NCBI GenBank assembly: GCA_041743085.1 | Contig: JBGTNL010000093.1 | Coordinates: 1-64,000, forward strand | Length of the DNA stretch: 64,000 nucleotides | Direction of reading: 5' to 3' | Source of the DNA: JAFMPW01 sp041743085 | Lineage (GTDB): Bacteria; Bacteroidota; Bacteroidia; Flavobacteriales; Flavobacteriaceae | Part shown: positions 18,370 to 26,034 of the stretch, in pieces | How positions within the stretch are numbered: position 1 is the stretch's first letter | Layout of the letters: each line of letters starts with the position of its first letter | Made by a program: the position numbers and the translations under genes | Notes under the pieces: model-generated | The model's input: the letters and a program-made list of their open reading frames with translations, nothing else | The model's database searches: none | Told to the model about the DNA's origin: nothing

Positions 18370-19059
18370 TTAATCCTTATCCCTTTCTAAAATTTCGTCG
18401 ATCATACCATATTTCTTGGCTTCCTCAGCCTTCATCCAGTAATCCCGGTCACTATCATCATATACCTGATCGTATTTCCTTCCCGAATGTTCGGATATGA
18501 TCTGATACAACTCTTCCTTTATCTTCAGGATTTCCTTAGCCGCAATCTCAATATCGCTTGCTTGTCCCTGTGCTCCGGACATGGGTTGATGGATCATTAC
18601 CCGGCAATGCGTGAGACCGCTGCGTTTTCCCTTCTCCCCCGCACATAGAAGCACAGCAGCCATTGAAGCGGCCATTCCTGTGCAAATGGTAGCCACATCG
18701 GGCTTAATAAATTGCATGGTGTCGTATATGCCCAGTCCCGCATACACGCTTCCCCCGGGGGAATTAATATATATCTGTATGTCTTTGGAGGAATCTGCAC
18801 TCGCCAGGAATAATAACTGTGCCTGTACTATATTGGCTACCTGGTCATTAATGCCGGTTCCCAGAAAAATGATCCGATCCATCATAAGCCGTGAAAACAC
18901 GTCCATGGCAATTGCGTTCAACTGCCTCTCCTCTATGATATTTGGAGTCATCCCAACAGGATACATACTGCTGATAAGCTGGTCGTAATACATGCTGTTA
19001 ACACCTTGATCCTTTATTGCAAAATTTCTGAATTCTTTTCCGTAATCCATAGGTTTCAT
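18370..19059 (-). CDS. clpP: ATP-dependent Clp protease proteolytic subunit ClpP
   Basis: Serine peptidase that forms the tetradecameric Clp chamber. With the start at 19059 (MKPMDYGKEF) it is 229 residues. The catalytic Ser132 is in GMAASMA and His157 in VMIHQP; NSPGGSVYAGLGIYDTMQ is also typical. A longer reading from 19098 adds 13 residues unlike the family, so I prefer 19059; starting at the next Met (MDYGK) is also possible. It lies between tig and clpX on the same strand. Confidence 0.96.
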   Translation of the reverse strand: MKPMDYGKEFRNFAIKDQGVNSMYYDQLISSMYPVGMTPNIIEERQLNAIAMDVFSRLMMDRIIFLGTGINDQVANIVQAQLLFLASADSSKDIQIYINSPGGSVYAGLGIYDTMQFIKPDVATICTGMAASMAAVLLCAGEKGKRSGLTHCRVMIHQPMSGAQGQASDIEIAAKEILKIKEELYQIISEHSGRKYDQVYDDSDRDYWMKAEEAKKYGMIDEILERDKD

Positions 19060-19138
19060 TACTGTGATTTTATCAAAAAAAGGCGCCGAAATACGCACTT
19101 TAGACCCCGTAAAGATAGGTAATCTTAGTGAGACTTTA

Positions 19139-19175
19139 ATCTAATAATTCCCTGAAGCTTACCTTGGGAACAATG
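19139..19175. repeat. TAATAATTCCC hairpin repeat in clpP-tig spacer
   Basis: CTAATAATTCCC followed by a loop and GGGAACAATGGG, similar in layout to the TAATAATCCC-hairpin units at 14949 and 15851. It lies in the 182-bp spacer between tig and clpP and could be a dispersed palindrome or an attenuator. Confidence 0.35.
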
Positions 19176-19241
19176 GGTTTCAACAAATTAGTGGCACGAG
19201 CTAACCTCACAATTTACCAAGTAATCAGGCAGTCCGGGGAG

Positions 19242-20564
19242 TTACCCATATACCTCCTTCACAAAGTTTTCGTAGGTTACTTCTTTTGTTTTGAGGTTGG
19301 CCTTTTCTTTGTATAGATTTAATAATTTTTGACTCATCAGCTGCTCAGACAAACGTTTTACTTCTTCCCGATTGCTCATTACCCGCATAGCAATGGCATC
19401 TAACTCTTCGTCCTGAGGATTCATTCGCCCATATTGGGCCATCTGGGATTTAACAAAGCCTTTCGCAAATTCCTTCAGTTCATCAAACCGAATTTCAATA
19501 TTGTTATCCTTCAATATTTTTCCCTCGATCAATTGATAGCGAAGTCCTTTTTCCGATTTTTCATACTCGTCGTTGGCCTCTTCCTCGGAAAGCGATTTTT
19601 CCCCCGTCATCTGGATCCATTTTTTTAAGAATTCCGATGGAAGCTCAAACTTTATGGTCTCAATAAGCCGCTCGGTTACGTCATTTAGAAGTTTTTGATC
19701 TGCCTGCTGTTCAAACTGTTTTTCAGAATCCTCCTTTATCCTGGATTTTAGGGCAGCTTCCGAAGTGATTTCATCCTTGCCAAAAAGCTTGTCAAAAAAC
19801 TCCTGATCCAATGCCGCAAGTTCCCTTTCGTTTAATTCTTCAATGGTGAGATCTACCTTGATCTTCAAGTTCTCAGCTTTCTCCCGGGCTATCCCCAGGG
19901 CGCTTGAGAGAAGGAAATCTTCCCTAAAAAGTCCTTTGGTTTCCAGGCTTACCGTATCCCCTGCCTTTTTACCCAGTAAACTGTCCAGAGCTTTTTTGTT
20001 CTTGATCTTTTGGAGTTCAATGGTAGTTTTATTTTCTATCCCCTCCTCTTCATTTTTAAAGGTTCCCGTAAGCTCGTCATTTTTTCCTGCCTCCGATTTG
20101 TTGATTAATTTGCCGTATTGTTTTCTAAGTCGCTCTACCTGTTCCCCCACCATTTTCTTATCGGCGACTATTTTATAATGCGTAACCGGTTTTTTGGTCT
20201 GAAGGGATACTTCAAAGTCCGGGGCAAGGCCCAGTTCAAATTCAAACGCAAGCTCTTCGGCCTCCCAATTGAAGTTATCCTGTTGTTTTGGCAACGGATT
20301 CCCGAGAACATCCAATTTTTCTTCAGTAAGGTACTTGTTAAGATTATCCTGCAAAAGTTTGTTGACTTCATCCACCAATACCGCCTTGCCATATTGCTTT
20401 TTAATAAGCCCTATTGGCACCTGACCCTTCCTGAAACCGGGTATATTCGCTTGCTTGCGGTAGTCTTTAAGGATTTTAGAAACTTTGTCCTCATAGTCCT
20501 CTTTGGTTATCGCCACTTTAACAACTGCGTTTAAATCATCTATCTGTTCCTTTGTAATATTCAT
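19242..20564 (-). CDS. tig: Trigger factor
   Basis: Ribosome-associated chaperone with prolyl isomerase fold. The N-terminal ribosome-binding part contains the signature loop PGFRKGQVP (near residues 43-51), then comes the central FKBP-like domain in shortened form and a long helical C-terminal region. Starting at MNITKEQ (20564) gives 440 residues; an in-frame TTG at 20612 would add 16 non-conserved residues and is less likely. First gene of the tig-clpP-clpX group. Confidence 0.95.
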   Translation of the reverse strand: MNITKEQIDDLNAVVKVAITKEDYEDKVSKILKDYRKQANIPGFRKGQVPIGLIKKQYGKAVLVDEVNKLLQDNLNKYLTEEKLDVLGNPLPKQQDNFNWEAEELAFEFELGLAPDFEVSLQTKKPVTHYKIVADKKMVGEQVERLRKQYGKLINKSEAGKNDELTGTFKNEEEGIENKTTIELQKIKNKKALDSLLGKKAGDTVSLETKGLFREDFLLSSALGIAREKAENLKIKVDLTIEELNERELAALDQEFFDKLFGKDEITSEAALKSRIKEDSEKQFEQQADQKLLNDVTERLIETIKFELPSEFLKKWIQMTGEKSLSEEEANDEYEKSEKGLRYQLIEGKILKDNNIEIRFDELKEFAKGFVKSQMAQYGRMNPQDEELDAIAMRVMSNREEVKRLSEQLMSQKLLNLYKEKANLKTKEVTYENFVKEVYG

Positions 20565-20920
20565 ACTACTATTTTTTGTAAAACCTTTAGTGGGTGACTT
20601 GGTGAAAAGCAATGGCGATTTAAATTCTAAGACAATAGGCTCTCAATGAATTGTAGACTGCCCCCTGATGACATTGCCAATTAAATTAAAGGGGATGCAA
20701 AAGTAAGGTAATTTACGAAGTTCAACAAGTTTTTAACGGACGTCCTTTCGGAAGCACTTCTAGTGTAGCAACCACTAAATTCGTTCACTATTTTCACCTC
20801 CCTTTTTCCTTCTGCCGCGTTAAAATTTTTAACCGTAGCCCTGCTATGCTTTAAAATTTTGCCTTGCATAAAGAAAAAATAGCAGCAAAAATTTAGTAAA
20901 CCGATTTAATAATCACTACC
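20565..20920. other. Intergenic region with a shared 17-bp repeat core
   Basis: No gene is supported. The plus strand carries CCGTAGCCCTGCTATGC at 20833-20849, whose reverse complement recurs exactly at 31844-31860 in another spacer. Flanking sequence is A/T-rich and shows only loose similarity. A promoter for tig should lie near 20600-20710. Confidence 0.5.
20833..20849 (-). repeat. Dispersed repeat core, copy 1
   Basis: 17-bp core GCATAGCAGGGCTACGG (read on the minus strand), identical to the plus-strand copy at 31844-31860. Confidence 0.6.
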
Positions 20921-21271
20921 CTACCCGGTTTTGTCTTCTTTTAAAAATGAGAAAAGTATGGATTGCAGAAATGACAATAACAGGCTAAAGAGCAGCGCCC
21001 ACCATATTCCGTTTACCCTGAAACCATCGATCATTTCGCTGGCAAATAATATAATAATTGCATTAATTACCAACAGGAACAGGCCAAAAGTGAGAATGGT
21101 TACCGGCAGGGTCAAAATTATAAGGATGGGTTTCACAATAAAATTAAGAAGGCTCAAAACGATGGCTACAATGACCGCGCTCATAAAGGAGTCTACCTCT
21201 ATATTAGGGAGTACATTGGCAAGAACCAAAACGGCTAAAGCACTCAGGAGTATTCTTAAAATAAGTTTCAT
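20921..21271 (-). CDS. Small four-TM membrane protein (PF04020, phage-holin-like family)
   Basis: 116 residues, almost entirely four hydrophobic segments, with the family pattern LLNFIVKPILIILTLPVTILTFGLFLLVINAI interrupted only by short loops. The family (YvlD, 'Mycobacterial 4 TMS phage holin') is chromosomal and not evidence of a prophage; its function is not established. It stands apart from both neighbours on the same strand. Confidence 0.85.
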   Translation of the reverse strand: MKLILRILLSALAVLVLANVLPNIEVDSFMSAVIVAIVLSLLNFIVKPILIILTLPVTILTFGLFLLVINAIIILFASEMIDGFRVNGIWWALLFSLLLSFLQSILFSFLKEDKTG

Positions 21272-21351
21272 CGGCTATTTGTTGTAAAAGATCGACATTA
21301 AAATTAGATAAAATCTCAGGGGAGGCAAGCAATATTTCAAAAACTTGCAAA

Positions 21352-22137
21352 TTATTTCTCGGGCTGACCAGTTATAAATTGCCATGATTTCCCAAAAAAC
21401 TGTCCGGGATTTTCCGCATGGAGCCAATGCCCTGCATTTTCTATTGTTTCTATTCGGGCCTTGGGAAAGTGCTTTTTTATTTCTGGAAAATCGGCTGTGG
21501 AAACGTACTCGGATTTATCGCCTTTTAAAAAAAGTACGGGGCCTTCAAAAGAATCCGTATTCCCGATGTTTTCACCGATCTCCTCCATTTTTTTGTTGAG
21601 TACTTTCAGGTTAAAACGGAACCCAAGGGTACCCTTATCCACCCAGTAGAGATTCTTAAGTAAAAATTGCCGTATCCCTGGTTCTGAGAGATATTTCTTC
21701 AGTTGTGTATCGGCTTCGGTTCTGGAATTCAGGTGTTCCAGGGGTAGCAGGGTGAGCGCTTTTAAAATTTCATCATGATGGGGTGGATAGTATTTGGGGG
21801 CAATATCCGCCACCAATAATCCCTTTACCAGGTCAGGATAATTACAGGCAAATTGCATGGCTGTTTTGCCCCCCATGGAATGGCCCATGAGATGTATCCT
21901 GTTCAGCTGGTGATGTTCTACGTATTTTTTTATGTCCGAGGCCATGATATCGTAGTTAAACTGCGGTGACCAAAAACTTTTTCCATGGTTGCGTTGGTCC
22001 AAAAGATGCACTTCCAATCCTTTTTCCGCATATAGGTTTCCCAGGGTTTTCCAGTTGTCCGACATTCCCAGAAACCCATGAAGGATTAAAAGGGGTTCGC
22101 CTTTCCCGATTATTTTTGAATGCAGCAGTTCTGTCAT
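21352..22137 (-). CDS. Alpha/beta hydrolase, YbfF-type esterase
   Basis: A 261-residue esterase-like hydrolase with HGFLG near residue 20 (oxyanion region), DQRNHGKS, and the nucleophile elbow GHSMGG with Ser88. Asp in LKGDKSEY and His in NAGHWLHAENP complete a standard triad. The closest characterised relatives (YbfF) cleave acyl-CoA and short esters; the substrate is unknown. Its start overlaps the stop of pdxJ by 4 nt, so the two are translationally coupled. Confidence 0.9.
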   Translation of the reverse strand: MTELLHSKIIGKGEPLLILHGFLGMSDNWKTLGNLYAEKGLEVHLLDQRNHGKSFWSPQFNYDIMASDIKKYVEHHQLNRIHLMGHSMGGKTAMQFACNYPDLVKGLLVADIAPKYYPPHHDEILKALTLLPLEHLNSRTEADTQLKKYLSEPGIRQFLLKNLYWVDKGTLGFRFNLKVLNKKMEEIGENIGNTDSFEGPVLFLKGDKSEYVSTADFPEIKKHFPKARIETIENAGHWLHAENPGQFFGKSWQFITGQPEK

Positions 22138-22847
22138 CTCAATTTATGCAGGTACATATTAACAACATTTTCCAGGCCCAGATAAAGGGATTCGCATATA
22201 AGGGCATGGCCTATGGAAACTTCCAGTAAATGAGGGATTTTCTCTCTGAAATAACGGATGTTATCGAGATTAAGATCATGCCCGGCGTTAATGCCAAGTC
22301 CTAATTCATGGGCTTTTTCAGCCGCCTGAACGAATGGTAATATTCCCTTTTTGTTGCCTTTGCCATATTCCTTTGCATATGCCTCCGTATAGAGTTCTAT
22401 TCTATCCGTTCCGGTTTTAACGGCTCCTTCTATCATTTTCGGATCCGCATCCACAAAAATAGAGGTCCTGATCCCCCGACTTTTAAAGGTGTTTATTACA
22501 TGGCTCAAAAAATCCGTATGGTTTGTGGTGTCCCATCCCGCATTGGAAGTGATTGCGTCCACGGCATCCGGAACCAGGGTTACCTGAGTGGGCATGACCT
22601 CCAAAACAAGATCAATGAATTGGGGCACAGGGTTTCCCTCTATGTTATACTCTGTCGTTACGATTTTTTTTAGATCGCGCGCGTCCTGATAGCGAATATG
22701 TCTTTCGTCTGGCCGGGGATGTACGGTGATCCCATTTGCCCCAAATTCCTGTACGTCTGCGGCCACCTTAAGAAGATCGGGCAAATTTCCGCCACGGGCA
22801 TTTCTCAAAGTCGCTATTTTATTAATATTTACACTTAGTTTGGTCAT
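22134..22847 (-). CDS. pdxJ: Pyridoxine 5'-phosphate synthase PdxJ
   Basis: Condenses 1-deoxyxylulose 5-phosphate with 3-amino-1-hydroxyacetone phosphate in the DXP-dependent vitamin B6 pathway. 237 residues, full length. Conserved features include NINKIATLRNARGG at the start, GANGITVHPRPDERHI, and the loop EVSIGHALICES near the end. First gene of a pair with the overlapping esterase gene and divergent from the CBS-nadK group, a position typical for Bacteroidota. Confidence 0.97.
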   Translation of the reverse strand: MTKLSVNINKIATLRNARGGNLPDLLKVAADVQEFGANGITVHPRPDERHIRYQDARDLKKIVTTEYNIEGNPVPQFIDLVLEVMPTQVTLVPDAVDAITSNAGWDTTNHTDFLSHVINTFKSRGIRTSIFVDADPKMIEGAVKTGTDRIELYTEAYAKEYGKGNKKGILPFVQAAEKAHELGLGINAGHDLNLDNIRYFREKIPHLLEVSIGHALICESLYLGLENVVNMYLHKLR

Positions 22848-22940
22848 TTCCGGAATGGAGGTCTTAAAAAGCCATAAAAATACGAATTAGGCATACCTTT
22901 TGATATTTAAAATTACTATTTTGCAATATATATTGAAGAT

Positions 22941-23597
22941 ATGAAACTAGATGCTCACATAATAAATACGGTGCCTGTTTTTGAGGTAGAAGATGCGTTG
23001 AAAGGGGTTATAGAATTTTTCAAAAACACTACTTTTTCACATGTAGCTGTAGTGGAGGAAAAAAGATTTTTAGGGCTTTTGGATGAAAACGACCTGGAAA
23101 CTTTCAAGAAGAACAAAAAGATAGCGGATTACAGGTACAATTTGGAGTCTTTTTTTGTATTAAAAGACACGGGATGGTTAGATGTTCTCGAAATGTTTGC
23201 CCGAAATGAGGCCAATCTGATACCTGTTTTAGATGAGAACAGTGAAGTATTGGGCTACTATGACCTTACAGATCTAGTGGGTTTGTTTATTGACATTCCT
23301 TTTTTTACGGAACCAGGCGGCATTTTGGTAATTGCCAAAAGCAAAAAGGACTATTCTTTTAGTCAAATTGCGCAGATCGTTGAGAGTAATAATACAAAAC
23401 TCCTTGGGGCCTTTATTACCGATACCCGGGACGAGATCGTACAGGTAACGCTTAAAATTGGCACCCAGGGGATGAATGAGGTTGTACAAACCTTCAGACG
23501 TTACAACTACAATATACTTTTTGGAAATCTGGACGATAAATTTTTGGAAAATCTAAAGAGGCGGTCGAATTATCTGGATAAATACCTAAACGTTTAA
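22941..23597 (+). CDS. CBS-domain protein
   Basis: 218 residues with a pair of CBS motifs over about residues 10-125 (for example FSHVAVVEEKRFLGLLDEND and ANLIPVLDENSEVLGYYDLTDL) and an ACT-like second half. CBS pairs usually bind adenine nucleotides. In this lineage the gene regularly precedes nadK, which starts 5 nt after its stop, so it may sense nucleotides linked to NAD(P) metabolism or the envelope genes downstream; this is inference. Confidence 0.85.
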   Translation: MKLDAHIINTVPVFEVEDALKGVIEFFKNTTFSHVAVVEEKRFLGLLDENDLETFKKNKKIADYRYNLESFFVLKDTGWLDVLEMFARNEANLIPVLDENSEVLGYYDLTDLVGLFIDIPFFTEPGGILVIAKSKKDYSFSQIAQIVESNNTKLLGAFITDTRDEIVQVTLKIGTQGMNEVVQTFRRYNYNILFGNLDDKFLENLKRRSNYLDKYLNV

Positions 23598-23602
23598 GGC
23601 AT

Positions 23603-24481
23603 ATGAAGGTTGCCATATACGGACAAAAATATCAGGAAAACGTGTCGGACTATGTGGAAGAATTACTTGATGAACTGAAAAATGAGTCTGCTGAGATTGT
23701 GATTGAGAAAAATTTTCACAACCTTCTATATTCAGATAAGAAAAAAAAATTCCAAACATTTACGCGATCACGGGGCCTGGATAGTTCTTTTGATATGCTT
23801 GTAAGTTTTGGTGGTGATGGGACCATTCTGCGTGCTGTTACCTACATACGGGATCTGGGGATCCCAATTGTTGGCGTCAATACGGGACGACTGGGATTTT
23901 TATCAACTTTTAAAAAAGAGGATGTACGCAAGGTGATACAGGAATTTGTCTCCGGAGCCTATACCATTGTGGAGCGTAGCCTTGTTGCAGTGCATGCCAG
24001 TTTTGATATACCGGAGTTCGGTGAACTGAATTTCGCCCTCAATGAGGTTACTGTGAGCAGGAAAGATACAACCTCAATGATTACCGTGGAAACCTACCTC
24101 AACGACGAATATTTAACTTCTTATTGGGCTGATGGTCTCATAGTGGCAACTCCAACAGGTTCTACAGGGTATTCCCTGAGTTGTGGCGGGCCGGTAATTA
24201 CCCCAACAGCACAATCTTTGGTAATTACGCCTATTGCCCCACATAATCTGAACGCAAGGCCGTTGGTTATCTCGGATAAAACCGAGATTCGCCTAAAAGT
24301 CTCGGGAAGGGAAGAAAACCACCTGGTATCCCTGGATTCCAGAATTGCAACGTTGGAGAACGGGAAAGAAATTGTCATCAAAAAGGCCGGGTTTACCATA
24401 AATATGATAGAATATTATTCGGAGAGCTTCCTCAAAACCATTCGCAACAAATTATTATGGGGTCAGGACAGACGTAATTGA
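23603..24481 (+). CDS. nadK: NAD kinase
   Basis: Phosphorylates NAD to NADP. 292 residues with the catalytic FGGDGT motif (Asp72) and the second signature TPTGSTGYSLSCGGP near residues 190-204. It is cotranscribed with the CBS gene (5-nt gap). porG follows behind its own promoter. Confidence 0.97.
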   Translation: MKVAIYGQKYQENVSDYVEELLDELKNESAEIVIEKNFHNLLYSDKKKKFQTFTRSRGLDSSFDMLVSFGGDGTILRAVTYIRDLGIPIVGVNTGRLGFLSTFKKEDVRKVIQEFVSGAYTIVERSLVAVHASFDIPEFGELNFALNEVTVSRKDTTSMITVETYLNDEYLTSYWADGLIVATPTGSTGYSLSCGGPVITPTAQSLVITPIAPHNLNARPLVISDKTEIRLKVSGREENHLVSLDSRIATLENGKEIVIKKAGFTINMIEYYSESFLKTIRNKLLWGQDRRN

Positions 24482-24546
24482 CACCGGGGCCAAACAATAA
24501 ATGCCGTCAAAAGCTGTTCTATCAAAGGAGAACAGGGATATAACAA

Positions 24547-24581
24547 TTGTACAACTAAAATTCAGCAATTGTTATATTTGC
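24547..24581 (+). promoter_or_regulatory. Promoter of porG
   Basis: TTG at 24547-24549 and TATATTTGC at 24573-24581, spaced 23 bp, fit the Bacteroidota TTG/TAnnTTTG promoter, 16 bp before the ATG at 24597. Confidence 0.7.
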
Positions 24582-24596
24582 AAACTTTTGAAATTA

Positions 24597-25283
24597 ATGA
24601 GGAAATTTATTGTTGTTAGTCTACTATGCTTTATTTGGCAGGCAAACGGCCAGACCTATGAAATAGGCCTGTACGGCGGGGGTGTCAACAACATCGGGGA
24701 CGTGGGCAGAACCAATTTTATTTTACCGTCGGGCATGGTTTTTGGGGGTCTGTTTAAATGGAATAAGAGCAAACGGTATGCATGGCGTGCCAGCGTTATA
24801 TATGGAAATTTCACGGCGGATGATTCCAAATCCGACATCGCTTCCAGGCAGCAACGGGGATTTGTAATGGATAATTCCGTACTCGAGACTTCTGTGGGTT
24901 TAGAGTTTAATTTTGTGGATTATAACCTTCATAAACTGGGGCCGGCATTTACTCCTTACCTGTACACCGGGCTGACCTATTTTAGATACGGCTTTCATTA
25001 CTTTGATGCGGGACAATTACAAAACATCAATCAAAAAGACGGTTCTTTTGCAATACCCATGACTGTGGGCGCCAAAGCCAGATTAAACCAGTTTCTCATC
25101 CTAGGCGCTGAAGTAGGGGCAAGGTATACTTTTACAGACAATCTGGATGCCAGTAATCCGGACGGGTCCAATTTTGAACCGTTCAGGTTTGGAAATATTT
25201 TTAGTGACGATTGGTACGTTTTCTCGGGAATTACCTTAACTTATACCTTTGGCAGAAAACCCTGTTCCGATTGTTTTGAGTAA
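24597..25283 (+). CDS. porG: PorG-like outer-membrane beta-barrel (DUF6089)
   Basis: 228 residues beginning with a signal peptide (MRKFIVVSLLCFIWQANGQ, about 1-19) and continuing as an eight-stranded-type barrel with a terminal aromatic strand (YVFSGITLTYTFG). Members of DUF6089 include PorG of Porphyromonas gingivalis, an outer-membrane part of the type IX secretion machinery, and the gene order before uppS and bamA is the same there. The start at 24597 is chosen because the signal peptide begins there and a promoter overlaps the longer reading from 24501. Confidence 0.82.
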   Translation: MRKFIVVSLLCFIWQANGQTYEIGLYGGGVNNIGDVGRTNFILPSGMVFGGLFKWNKSKRYAWRASVIYGNFTADDSKSDIASRQQRGFVMDNSVLETSVGLEFNFVDYNLHKLGPAFTPYLYTGLTYFRYGFHYFDAGQLQNINQKDGSFAIPMTVGAKARLNQFLILGAEVGARYTFTDNLDASNPDGSNFEPFRFGNIFSDDWYVFSGITLTYTFGRKPCSDCFE

Positions 25284-25289
25284 TACCTT

Positions 25290-26030
25290 ATGAACACTAT
25301 AGATGATTTAAATAAAGGGGTCCTCCCCCAACATCTCGCCATTATTATGGACGGAAATGGAAGATGGGCAAAACAAAAGGGCAAATTAAGAGTTTTTGGC
25401 CATGAAAACGGGGTTACCGCTGTGCGTGAAACTGTTGAAAATTGTGCCAAACTAGGCCTCTCCTTCCTAACATTATACGCGTTCTCCACCGAGAACTGGA
25501 ACAGGCCTAAGTTAGAGGTAGATACGCTTATGAGACTCTTGGTAGCCTCACTTAAAAAAGAACTCAAAACCTTAAACAAAAATAATATTAAGCTGAATGC
25601 CATTGGCAATATTTCCTCGTTGCCAAACAAAGCGCATAGCGAGTTGATGGAAGTAATAGCAAAGACCAGCAAGAATACAGCTATGACCTTAACACTGGCA
25701 CTCAGCTATGGGGCCAGAGAGGAACTAAAAACAGCTGTTCAGCAAATATGTACCAAAGTTAAAAATAATATAATTTCACCCGAAAGTATTGATGAAACCA
25801 TTATAAATAACCATCTTTACACGCATAATTTACCAGATGTAGACTTGCTTATCCGTACTAGTGGTGAACACCGGATCAGCAATTTTTTACTTTGGCAGAT
25901 AGCCTATGCCGAATTATATTTTATAGATGTATTTTGGCCCGATTTTAGTGAGCAACATTTAGTAGAGGCTATCATAAACTACCAGAACAGAGAACGAAGA
26001 TTTGGAAAAACTAGCGAACAACTCAACTAG
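25290..26030 (+). CDS. uppS: Isoprenyl transferase (undecaprenyl diphosphate synthase)
   Basis: Cis-prenyltransferase making the C55 lipid carrier for cell-wall and polysaccharide synthesis. 246 residues; the catalytic MDGNGRWAK motif carries Asp21, TLYAFSTENWNRP follows, and RTSGEHRISNFLLWQ is the substrate-binding end. It starts 6 nt after porG and its last codons sit 4 nt before the bamA ATG, so porG-uppS-bamA form one unit. Confidence 0.97.
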   Translation: MNTIDDLNKGVLPQHLAIIMDGNGRWAKQKGKLRVFGHENGVTAVRETVENCAKLGLSFLTLYAFSTENWNRPKLEVDTLMRLLVASLKKELKTLNKNNIKLNAIGNISSLPNKAHSELMEVIAKTSKNTAMTLTLALSYGAREELKTAVQQICTKVKNNIISPESIDETIINNHLYTHNLPDVDLLIRTSGEHRISNFLLWQIAYAELYFIDVFWPDFSEQHLVEAIINYQNRERRFGKTSEQLN

Positions 26031-26034
26031 CGAT

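Noticed and set aside
20681..20869. Minus-strand open frame of 62 codons in the spacer before tig
   Set aside because: It spans the dispersed repeat core, and the second copy of the core does not keep a comparable frame.
20921..21271. Phage holin suggesting a prophage
   Set aside because: The PF04020 family name is misleading; these are ordinary chromosomal membrane proteins and no phage genes are nearby.
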